A DNA stretch of 64,000 bases from Pseudomonas sediminis (GTDB lineage: Bacteria > Pseudomonadota > Gammaproteobacteria > Pseudomonadales > Pseudomonadaceae). The position numbers and the translations under genes were made by a program. The notes below the pieces were generated by a model, which did no database searches, was not told where the DNA came from, and worked only from the letters and a program-made list of their open reading frames with translations. Where the stretch lies: the NCBI RefSeq assembly GCF_002741105.1, contig NZ_NIQU01000011.1, positions 88,280 to 152,279 of the forward strand, written 5' to 3'. This document shows positions 8,698-14,324 of the stretch, piece by piece; position 1 is the first letter of the stretch; each line of letters begins with the position of its first letter.

Positions 8698-8773
8698 GCC
8701 TAACGTTTGGTTAAGGGGCGGGCTTTAGCCCGTCCCAGTGAGCGAAGCGAACGGTTTGAACCAGTTGTTAGCT
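8698..8773 (-). repeat. attC of cassette 5
   Basis: A 76-base attC: GCCTAAC (R') at the left, GTTAGCT (R'') at the right, with the canonical interior GGGGCGGGCTTTAGCCCGTC and AGTGAGCGAAGCGAACG. It is one of the best-preserved sites in the array. Confidence 0.95.
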
Positions 8774-9151
8774 GCCATAACCGAAAAATATATTAAAGAG
8801 AGCGGCAAAAGTAACATAAGAAAGCATTAAGGATGAAATTGATATTATGACGCAGTGAAACCATATAATTATTTTTAGCCAAGTGCATTTGAGACTTTTT
8901 AAAAAACCTGGCTCTGGCTTTTCTGGTTGCTTGTGATGCCAATGAATAACTGATGTTAATAGACTGAGCCAGCCGAGTGTGATTGCCGAACCCCATGCTG
9001 TTATAGAAACATATTCGTTATGCGCTTCAAGTATGAAAGAGACTAAAAGTACAGCGCCTAGTAGAACGCCGCACAAAAGCATGGCGCGATACATTTTTGT
9101 TTTGTATGGCGCAGCCTCTACGGCGATATGGTTGAGTACTGTAGGTGTCAT
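8768..9151 (-). CDS. Cassette 5: small integral membrane protein
   Basis: The 127-residue product has three hydrophobic segments: about residues 22-42 (LLCGVLLGAVLLVSFIL), 52-67 (AWGSAITLGWLSLLTS) and 93-120 (IIIWFHCVIISISSLMLSYV). A short His-rich loop (HWHHKQPEKPEP) lies between the second and third. It is predicted to be an inner-membrane protein. I do not recognise the family. The TAA stop lies in the R'' core of its attC, so the gene and recombination site are fused in the usual cassette manner. It is AT-rich relative to the flanking chromosome. Confidence 0.65.
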   Translation of the reverse strand: MTPTVLNHIAVEAAPYKTKMYRAMLLCGVLLGAVLLVSFILEAHNEYVSITAWGSAITLGWLSLLTSVIHWHHKQPEKPEPGFLKSLKCTWLKIIIWFHCVIISISSLMLSYVTFAALFNIFFGYGS

Positions 9152-9158
9152 GGCTGGT

Positions 9159-9234
9159 AGCTAACGTTTGGTTAAGGGGCGGGATTTAGCCCGTCCCAGT
9201 GAGCGAAGCGAACGATTTGAACCAGTTGTTAGAG
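9159..9234 (-). repeat. attC of cassette 4
   Basis: A 76-base attC with AGCTAAC at the left (one mismatch to RYYYAAC) and GTTAGAG at the right. The interior GGGGCGGGATTTAGCCCGTC differs from its neighbours by one base. Confidence 0.93.
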
Positions 9235-9735
9235 GGAGCCATGCGAGGTTTTTGCTGAGCTATTTGGCAAGAATTTGCCAGCGATAACCTCAGCGTTTGA
9301 TAACCACTCACTAAGGCCTGAGTTGTCCTTGAGCCCATGCGTCCAGCTGACTCTTGCGTTTTCACTATTACGCCAAACGGTAATTGAAAAGTAAACTCCA
9401 TCAATGGTTAGCTCTGCCGGAGGGCGTGTGCTATTTGAGCTAACTATATTTAATGCCGAGTCAATTAGGCTCTCAGCTACGGCTTTTGGAATTACCACCT
9501 CTGAACCAAATGTTGTAGGGCCTGCAGCTAAAATGGGAAACCGATCTTCGCCTTTGGGCCACTCAATGCGACGAAGGAAGAACTGCATGGTCGACATGAA
9601 GACGTACCATGAGCTCCATGTTCTAATTGAGTCATCGATGGAAAAACTTAGCAGCAGTGAATTGGGTTCGCGAGGGGTAAGCCCAGGGTAGCTCCAAGGT
9701 GCCGCCATGATTTTTTCCACATCACGATTGAACAC
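9229..9735 (-). CDS. Cassette 4: hypothetical protein, 168 aa
   Basis: The product is a soluble protein with several tryptophans (WSYPG, WSSWYVF, FLRRIEWPKGED, SWTHG) and no signal peptide. I recognise no family. A GTG at 9735 is the likely start: the sequence GAGGGT, part of which is the core recombination site itself, lies about eight bases upstream. An internal ATG at 9708 is the alternative. The stop TAA is inside the cassette's attC. Composition is AT-rich compared with the chromosome. Confidence 0.6.
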   Translation of the reverse strand: MFNRDVEKIMAAPWSYPGLTPREPNSLLLSFSIDDSIRTWSSWYVFMSTMQFFLRRIEWPKGEDRFPILAAGPTTFGSEVVIPKAVAESLIDSALNIVSSNSTRPPAELTIDGVYFSITVWRNSENARVSWTHGLKDNSGLSEWLSNAEVIAGKFLPNSSAKTSHGSL

Positions 9736-9746
9736 TATAGGGCACC

Positions 9747-9822
9747 CTCTAACGTTTGGTTAAGGGGCGGGCTTTAGCCCGTCCCAGCGAACGGAGTGAG
9801 CGCTTTAAGCGCATTGTTAGGT
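9747..9822 (-). repeat. attC of cassette 3 (variant right half)
   Basis: A 76-base attC with CTCTAAC at the left and GTTAGGT at the right. The left half matches the resident family, but the right half reads AGCGAACGGAGTGAGCGCTTTAAGCGCA instead of AGTGAGCGAAGCGAACGGTTTGAACC, so this cassette may have come from a related but distinct array. Confidence 0.92.
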
Positions 9823-9828
9823 GTTTGC

Positions 9829-10029
9829 CTAGCACTGATAGCGGTCTTTTATGTGCGCGTTGTAGTAGCTGCCTTTTGATGCTGACCGCATGAAACCTTC
9901 GTATACATGTGCTGGAACGCGACAGAAGTCGTACGTGTGGCCCTGCTGAAATGCAATTTTCATTCTTTGGTTTGCCGGGTCGTAACCAATTGCAGTGATG
10001 GCTGTTGAACGTACACGTATCATTTCCAT
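9829..10029 (-). CDS. Cassette 3: KTSC-domain protein
   Basis: The 66-residue protein matches the small KTSC domain along its whole length: STAITAIGYDPANQRMKIAF, then GHTYDFCRVPAHVYEGFM, then ASKGSYYNAHIKDRY. The domain is widespread as a stand-alone protein and fused to lysyl-tRNA synthetase-like or phage proteins; its biochemical role is not established. I prefer the ATG at 10029, which has an AGGTG ribosome site provided by the cassette's own core site GTTAGGT; a GTG at 10038 is also in frame. Confidence 0.75.
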   Translation of the reverse strand: MEMIRVRSTAITAIGYDPANQRMKIAFQQGHTYDFCRVPAHVYEGFMRSASKGSYYNAHIKDRYQC

Positions 10030-10036
10030 GGCATTC

Positions 10037-10112
10037 ACCTAACGTTTGGTTAAGGGGCGGGCTTTAGCTCGTCCCAGTGAGCGAAGCGAACGACTTGAAC
10101 CGCTAGTTAGCG
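10037..10112 (-). repeat. attC of cassette 2
   Basis: A 76-base attC with perfect ACCTAAC at the left and GTTAGCG at the right. The interior is GGGGCGGGCTTTAGCTCGTC, one base off the family type. Unlike most others it is separated from its gene's stop codon by about 55 bases. Confidence 0.93.
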
Positions 10113-10167
10113 GCTGTGGCGCTTTATTACCTATCAAAATCCGATGGTAAACGTCATGCTTGCCCGC

Positions 10168-10953
10168 CTACTCAGTGGAGGCTGGCTGGTCAGTCAAGCC
10201 TGCAAGTTTGCAGAGCTCCTCAAGATTAGAAGCAACGAGCGAAGGCCGCAAAATGTCAGCTGGGGCCGGCGAAAAGCTTTTATTCCCGAATTGATGCCAT
10301 GAGCTCAAGTAGTTAAGCGCGGCAGCGTAGAGCAATACACCGAAGGTGGTTGGGCTTGCGTTGCAGTATGGAAGTGACTTGGCACCTACGACGTGCTGAT
10401 TGAGCGCGTAGCCGTTGACCAAGCCTTGGCGGTGTAGAACATTCAGATCAATGACCGGGTTCAAATTTAGACGCTCAAGCTCCTTCGTCGCGAACCATAC
10501 TTTTTTTCTGGATAGTTCGTCCTGCATTCCGGGATTAATAGCGGCGCCAGCCGCAGCCAGCATTTCATGGAGAGAGTTATAGATGACGAAGTGAAGGTGC
10601 AGTTGCTTTGAGGAGAGCGCTTTAATGCAGTCCACATAAATTAGCGCTGAATCATCTCTGCCATCCTCACTCCGGCTAGCAGCAAGAATTCCGCCGAAAT
10701 ACTCGGCGCACACCTCATCATCAGTTACGGCACCGTTCCAGATTACGTCTCTGGCAACGCGAAGGTTTGGCTTTGCGCCGTCGTTGGGATCAGCAACTTT
10801 TTTCGCAGCTTTGGCCAAAAGTTTGTCGCGATTTGCCGTGTACATTTTGTTTAGGTCATCACCCATTTCAGCAAGCGTTTTTCCAAACAGCTGCTGCGCG
10901 ACATATGCAGCGCTCGCGACTCCTGCGGTGAGAACGATCTCTTCAGAGGCCAA
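10168..10953 (-). CDS. Cassette 2: Abi-alpha/DUF4393-like protein (tentative)
   Basis: The 261-residue product is the largest in the array. Its N-terminal third (TAGVASAAYVAQQLFGKTLAEMGDDL) is an amphipathic or weakly hydrophobic helix region. The middle contains NLRVARDVIWNGAVTDDEVCAEYFGGILAASRS followed by SALIYVDCIKALSSKQL. That order (a DDE-v-xE-a-glLAAS segment, then a Y-v-xx-L-ssxxL helix) is how proteins of the Abi-alpha (DUF4393) family look to me, a family linked to abortive phage infection. The match is by pattern memory only. The start is TTG at 10953 with an AGGAG six bases upstream. The TAG stop lies 55 bases before the attC. Confidence 0.5.
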   Translation of the reverse strand: MASEEIVLTAGVASAAYVAQQLFGKTLAEMGDDLNKMYTANRDKLLAKAAKKVADPNDGAKPNLRVARDVIWNGAVTDDEVCAEYFGGILAASRSEDGRDDSALIYVDCIKALSSKQLHLHFVIYNSLHEMLAAAGAAINPGMQDELSRKKVWFATKELERLNLNPVIDLNVLHRQGLVNGYALNQHVVGAKSLPYCNASPTTFGVLLYAAALNYLSSWHQFGNKSFSPAPADILRPSLVASNLEELCKLAGLTDQPASTE

Positions 10954-10976
10954 TTGATTCTCCTGTTGTCTATAAG

Positions 10977-11046
10977 CGCTAACGACTAGCGCACGTGCGC
11001 CAGAGCGCGTAGCGATTTGGCGTCACTGTGGCGCGCCTTGTTAGCC
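10977..11046 (-). repeat. attC of cassette 1 (different family)
   Basis: This 70-base site begins CGCTAAC and ends GTTAGCC and has internal complementary GGCGC/GCGCC segments, so it can fold like an attC. Its interior (GCGCACGTGCGCC and GGCGCGCC) has nothing in common with the other seven sites. It therefore marks a cassette from another source, sitting at the position where new cassettes enter. Confidence 0.75.
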
Positions 11047-11173
11047 TGAGCAGATATACAACAAGGCAAAGCCGACACCCGAACCACAACAACGCCGCAA
11101 ACGTGCAAGTAAAAACTAAACCAACAAACAACTGACCCACGCAGCTTTGCTGCCCACGGATGTTTATTGGCAC
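10979..11173 (-). CDS. Cassette 1: possible small hydrophobic peptide
   Basis: A 64-residue reading frame starts at a GTG and has a hydrophobic core (VGLVFTCTFAALLWFG, about residues 17-32) that could be a transmembrane helix. Its last 20 or so residues are a translation of the attC site, so the true protein is uncertain. Similar frames running into attC sites are often annotated in integron cassettes as hypothetical proteins. It is the first cassette after attI and would be closest to any cassette promoter. I cannot rule out that the cassette is non-coding. Confidence 0.3.
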   Translation of the reverse strand: MPINIRGQQSCVGQLFVGLVFTCTFAALLWFGCRLCLVVYLLRLTRRATVTPNRYALWRTCASR

Positions 11174-11334
11174 CTGTAAAATTTACGTTAAAGACAAACT
11201 ATCAGAAGGGATGCAGCGAGCACAACTGGCATATTAAACCTGGCGCAAGCGAAGAACTGCCAAACAGCGCCACCATCCTTGATGATTTGCCTTACCGGCG
11301 AAAACTATAAAACCCGAAAACAGGCTAACAGTGA

Positions 11335-11380
11335 TTAGATGGAAGGCGGTACTAATCCGATAGTAGAGCCTTCCATCTAA
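11335..11380. repeat. 13-base inverted repeat beside the attI candidate
   Basis: TTAGATGGAAGGC at 11335-11347 and its exact complement at 11368-11380 flank a 20-base loop. The right arm overlaps the perfect core-site motif ATCTAAC. There is no T-run, so it is not an ordinary terminator. It could be an integrase binding element or a folded attI-like structure. Confidence 0.6.
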
Positions 11381-11467
11381 CTCCGCATTACCGTCATCAC
11401 CGCCCTGGAAAAATTCTTTTCAAATCATGGCATTACCGGCCAGCCCCTGATGTCTGGATGTATTCGC

Positions 11468-11496
11468 TTGACTTCCTCTTTTTGCTCTACCATTAC
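11468..11496 (+). promoter_or_regulatory. Candidate intI promoter (PintI)
   Basis: TTGACT at 11468-11473 is followed after 17 bases by CATTAC at 11491-11496. The -35 is good and the -10 weak. The start region overlaps a LexA box, which fits SOS repression. An AAGGAG ribosome site (11517-11522) precedes the ATG at 11529. Confidence 0.5.
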
Positions 11497-11498
11497 TA

Positions 11499-11514
11499 CT
11501 GTACAAAAACACAG
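11499..11514 (+). promoter_or_regulatory. LexA (SOS) box in front of intI
   Basis: The sequence CTGTACAAAAACACAG fits the LexA consensus CTG-N10-CAG exactly, with an A-rich centre, and lies across the predicted start of intI transcription, 15 bases before the ATG. LexA control of integron integrases is established for Vibrio cholerae and class 1 integrons; here it is inferred from the motif and its position. Confidence 0.8.
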
Positions 11515-11528
11515 CCAAGGAGTCGGCC

Positions 11529-12491
11529 ATGGAAAACTCCAGCAAACCTCGCCTGCAGGAGCAGTTCAGGGCGGTGATGCGCTTGCATCATTACAGCATC
11601 CGGACAGAAAAATCCTACTGGTACTGGATTCGCTATTTCATCCGTTTCCATAAACTGCGCCATCCACTGGAGCTTGGTGCTACCGAGGTCAATGCTTTTC
11701 TCACTTGGTTGGCAGTTGAGCGTCAGGTGGCTGCCGCCACCCAGAATCTGGCACTCAATTCGCTGGTTTTCCTATACGACAAGGTCTTGCAACAACCGCT
11801 CGGGCAAGTGGGTGAGGTGGTGCGCGCAAAACGCTCAGCGCGTATTCCCTGCGTACTTACGCATGAGGAAGCCACGGCGCTCATTGCAAGGCTCGGCCAA
11901 CCGCATCAGCTACTGGCTTCGCTGATGTATGGCGCCGGCTTGCGGGTGGTGGAAGCTGCACGTTTGCGTATCAAGGATGTGGATTTCGATAAGCAGGTCA
12001 TCACCATTCACGACGGCAAAGGCGCCAAAGACCGAACGACACTTCTGCCGGCGCCCCTGATCACACAGCTGCTGGAGCGCAGAGAGCGTATGTTTCGCGC
12101 CTGGAAGCAGCGGGACAGCTTTTATCACGCGCCCGTCAGCCTGCCATTTGCGCTACGTCGCAAATACCCCAAGGCGGGATGTTCATTCGAGTGGCAGTGG
12201 CTGTTCCCGTCGACCGGACTTTGCACGGATGAGGACGGGCAGATCGTTCGTCATCACCTTCACGTCAGTGCAATTCAGAAAGCTGTCAGGCATGCCGTGC
12301 GGCAATCCAATCTGCACAAGTCTGCCAGTTGCCATACCTTTCGCCACAGTTTCGCCACCGAGCTACTGCGCCGGGGGAGCGACATTCGCACAGTGCAGAC
12401 GCTACTGGGGCATGCGGATATACGTACGACGCAGATTTATACGCATGTGCTGGGACAGGACTTTGCCGGTGTAGTCAGCCCGCTGGGGTGA
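11529..12491 (+). CDS. intI: Integron integrase IntI (tyrosine recombinase)
   Basis: The 320-residue protein recombines attC with attI to insert cassettes and attC with attC to excise them. All tyrosine-recombinase catalytic residues are present: Arg139 in GAGLRVVEA, Lys164 in HDGKGAKDR, His269 and Arg272 in HTFRH, His295 in LLGHAD and Tyr304 in TQIYTHV. The insertion between residues about 195 and 230 (RKYPKAGCSFEWQWLFPS) is the extra segment that separates integron integrases from XerC/XerD. The N-terminal SAM-like domain (residues 1 to about 95) is complete. An AAGGAG ribosome site and a LexA box precede the ATG. The gene is intact, so the integron is potentially active. It converges on sbcD downstream. 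Confidence 0.96.
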   Translation: MENSSKPRLQEQFRAVMRLHHYSIRTEKSYWYWIRYFIRFHKLRHPLELGATEVNAFLTWLAVERQVAAATQNLALNSLVFLYDKVLQQPLGQVGEVVRAKRSARIPCVLTHEEATALIARLGQPHQLLASLMYGAGLRVVEAARLRIKDVDFDKQVITIHDGKGAKDRTTLLPAPLITQLLERRERMFRAWKQRDSFYHAPVSLPFALRRKYPKAGCSFEWQWLFPSTGLCTDEDGQIVRHHLHVSAIQKAVRHAVRQSNLHKSASCHTFRHSFATELLRRGSDIRTVQTLLGHADIRTTQIYTHVLGQDFAGVVSPLG

Positions 12492-12564
12492 GCGCGGCAA
12501 GCACTTGGCTGGGTTGTCGCGACGCCATCCCCGAATTGCATCCGGGCTACGGAGGCCTGTGCCG

Positions 12565-13785
12565 CTAAGCCTTGGGCAGCGCCTCCAGCACCTGCCGATA
12601 CAGACCCTGCAGGCGCAGGGCATCCTCTTCTTCCAATGTTTCCTGCTGCAGGCGGCGGGCGAAGACGTCCTCCACGCTCAACTCGTCCAACGTTTCCCGT
12701 GCTTCGCTGGCCAGGCTAGCCACGGCGTTGCCGCGCTCGCGGCGGATACGCAGCACTTCCACGAGATGCCCTTCGCACAGGGCATTGATGCGGCTTTGCA
12801 GGTCGCTCAGGTAGTCGTCGGTGCTCACTTGCACTTCCAACCAGACAGGCCGCTCGGGTGTGCCTTGTGCAGCTGCGTCGGTGATGGAGCCTGCCAACTC
12901 CTTGAGCGAGCCGCGCAGGCTGGCCATGGGCTGGAATACCGGTACGGGCAGTGGCGTGATCGACTGCAGGGTGGCGCCTTCGAACGTCAGCAGCAGGACT
13001 TCCTTCTGCTGGCGCGCCTCGTCGAAGGACAGGGCAATCGGCGAGCCGCTGTAGCGGATGTGCTCCAGGCCGCCGACCTTCTGCGGACGGTGGATATGAC
13101 CAAGGGCGATGTAGTCCGCCGGCGGGAAGGCGCTGGTGGGGAAGGCTTCCAGGCTGCCGACGTAGATCTCGCGCACCGACTCGCTGGCGCTGGCGCCAAC
13201 CGTGGTGAGGTGACCGGTAGCGATGATCGGTAGCGTCAGGCCCAGCTCGTCACGCTTGCTAGCCGCCAGCTCGTACAGTGCCCGGTAATGCTCAGCGATG
13301 GCTTGCTGTAGCGACTGTTGTTTGTCCTGCGCGCTCTGCCCCGCCTGGCTGGCCAGCACGTCGCGCGGGCGGATGAAGGGAATGGCGCAGAGAATGGCGC
13401 CCGGCTGGCCAGTACGATCATCGAGTACCAGTACCTGTTCAGCCAGGTCGACGCCTACGCTCGGCACCACCTGGGTGCCCAGTTGCCCCAGCAGGCTGCG
13501 GCTTTCACCAAGCATGGCCGGCGAGTCGTGGTTGCCGCCGAGTACCACCAGGGCGCAGCCGGCGTCGCGCAACTCAACCACCAGTCGGTAGTACTGCTCG
13601 CGGGCATAACTGGGCGGTGCGCCGGTGTCGAACACATCACCGGCGATCAACAGCACGTCCACGTCGTGCACGCGCACTTGCTCCAGCAGCCAGGCGCAGA
13701 AGGCCTGGTGCTCGGCCTGCCGAGTCTTGCCCATGAAGTGCTGGCCCAGGTGCCAGTCGGAGGTGTGCAGGATGCGCAAGCTCAT
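12565..13785 (-). CDS. sbcD: SbcD, nuclease subunit of SbcCD
   Basis: The 406-residue protein is the metallophosphoesterase subunit of the SbcCD exo/endonuclease. The Mn-binding motifs appear in order: SDWHLGQ (residues 9-15), GDVFDTG, GGNHDSP, ATGHLT and LGHIHRPQ. A C-terminal capping domain follows (VFQPMASLRGSLKEL onward). The start at 13785 overlaps the stop of the Lrp gene (ATGA) and gives the canonical MSLRILHTSDWHLG; a longer frame to 13980 only reads through the regulator. In most pseudomonads and in E. coli sbcC follows directly; here intI converges on its 3' end and sbcC is 7.5 kb further on. Confidence 0.95.
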   Translation of the reverse strand: MSLRILHTSDWHLGQHFMGKTRQAEHQAFCAWLLEQVRVHDVDVLLIAGDVFDTGAPPSYAREQYYRLVVELRDAGCALVVLGGNHDSPAMLGESRSLLGQLGTQVVPSVGVDLAEQVLVLDDRTGQPGAILCAIPFIRPRDVLASQAGQSAQDKQQSLQQAIAEHYRALYELAASKRDELGLTLPIIATGHLTTVGASASESVREIYVGSLEAFPTSAFPPADYIALGHIHRPQKVGGLEHIRYSGSPIALSFDEARQQKEVLLLTFEGATLQSITPLPVPVFQPMASLRGSLKELAGSITDAAAQGTPERPVWLEVQVSTDDYLSDLQSRINALCEGHLVEVLRIRRERGNAVASLASEARETLDELSVEDVFARRLQQETLEEEDALRLQGLYRQVLEALPKA

Positions 13786-14201
13786 AGCGGCCAGTCCTTT
13801 ACGACGACATGAGTCTTGACCCGCTGCATTTGCGGGAAGGCCTCGATGGCCGCACGTACTTCGCTCAGGCGCGCCATGCTCGGCGCCTCGACCAGTACCA
13901 GCATGTCGGTCTCGCCGCTGATGCCACTGCAATGGCGGATTTCCGGGTATTCGCGCATACGCTCGACGTAATCCTGACAACGGGCGTTTTGGTAGAAAAG
14001 CTCGAGATAAGCCCTGACTCCACCTTCGCCCGGCACCGCGACCTGGGCGTGATAACCACGAATCACCCCGCTCTCCTCCAGATAGCGAATCCGCTCGCTG
14101 ACCGCCGAACGTGACAGATTGATCTCACGGGCGATCTGGCTGACGGAGATGCGCGCATCGCTGCGCAGCAGAGTGAGGATCTGGCGATCGAACTTGTCCA
14201 C
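13782..14201 (-). CDS. Lrp/AsnC-family transcriptional regulator
   Basis: The 139-residue protein has the family's N-terminal winged helix (DKFDRQILTLLRSDARISVSQIAREINLSRSAVSERIRYL) and the C-terminal RAM ligand-binding domain (YVERMREYPEIRHCSGISGETDMLVLV). It probably senses an amino acid. It is divergent from a YjeH-type amino acid exporter gene (124 bases between starts), which is its likely target. Its stop overlaps the sbcD start, so the two may be co-transcribed. I prefer the GTG at 14201, which gives the normal VDKFDRQIL start; an ATG at 14246 adds 15 atypical residues. Confidence 0.87.
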   Translation of the reverse strand: MDKFDRQILTLLRSDARISVSQIAREINLSRSAVSERIRYLEESGVIRGYHAQVAVPGEGGVRAYLELFYQNARCQDYVERMREYPEIRHCSGISGETDMLVLVEAPSMARLSEVRAAIEAFPQMQRVKTHVVVKDWPL

Positions 14202-14324
14202 GGGAGCTTCTCGGGCGGCAATCGGATTGACGGTGAAAACCGCCATTTCGTCGGCAAAAGGCGACAGCCTGCAACTGGCCGGCGCCCTACCATGGCGGTA
14301 TCTGGAAAATGATGAGCATACCCC

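Larger units (their letters stand above)
11174..11528. promoter_or_regulatory. attI / cassette-promoter / intI-promoter region
   Basis: This gap holds no convincing gene and must contain attI. A perfect RYYYAAC core (ATCTAAC) is at 11375-11381, 148 bases from intI, and is my best attI candidate, though a site further left cannot be excluded. It forms one edge of a 13-base inverted repeat (11335-11347 and 11368-11380). A possible leftward cassette promoter is CTGTTA (11326-11331), 16 bases, TATAGT (11304-11309); this is weak evidence. The intI promoter and LexA box lie at the right end. Confidence 0.5.
7362..12491. mobile_element. Chromosomal integron: intI plus eight-cassette array
   Basis: A tyrosine integrase gene on the plus strand (11529-12491) is followed on its 5' side by an attI/promoter region and then by eight cassettes read on the minus strand. 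Each cassette is one short gene ending in an attC site. Seven attC sites share a near-identical core of about 76 bases with RYYYAAC and GTTRRRY ends; the one nearest intI is a different 70-base type. This is the standard integron layout (cassettes divergent from intI). No transposon, Tn402 genes, qacE/sul1 or resistance genes are present, so it is a sedentary chromosomal integron of the type known from pseudomonads, not a class 1 element. The cassettes are visibly more AT-rich than the flanks. Confidence 0.95.

Noticed and set aside
7362..10112. Regularly spaced near-identical repeats considered as a CRISPR array
   Set aside because: The repeats are 76 bases long and about 230 to 930 bases apart with genes between, carry RYYYAAC/GTTRRRY ends and lie next to an integron integrase. 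They are attC sites.
11529..12491. intI considered as a phage or XerC/D-type recombinase
   Set aside because: The integron-specific insertion before the second catalytic block, the divergent attC array and the LexA-boxed promoter all point to IntI; no phage genes are near.
7362..12491. Class 1 or Tn402-type mobile integron
   Set aside because: No tni genes, qacE, sul1, inverted terminal repeats or resistance cassettes are present, and the array uses a resident attC family.
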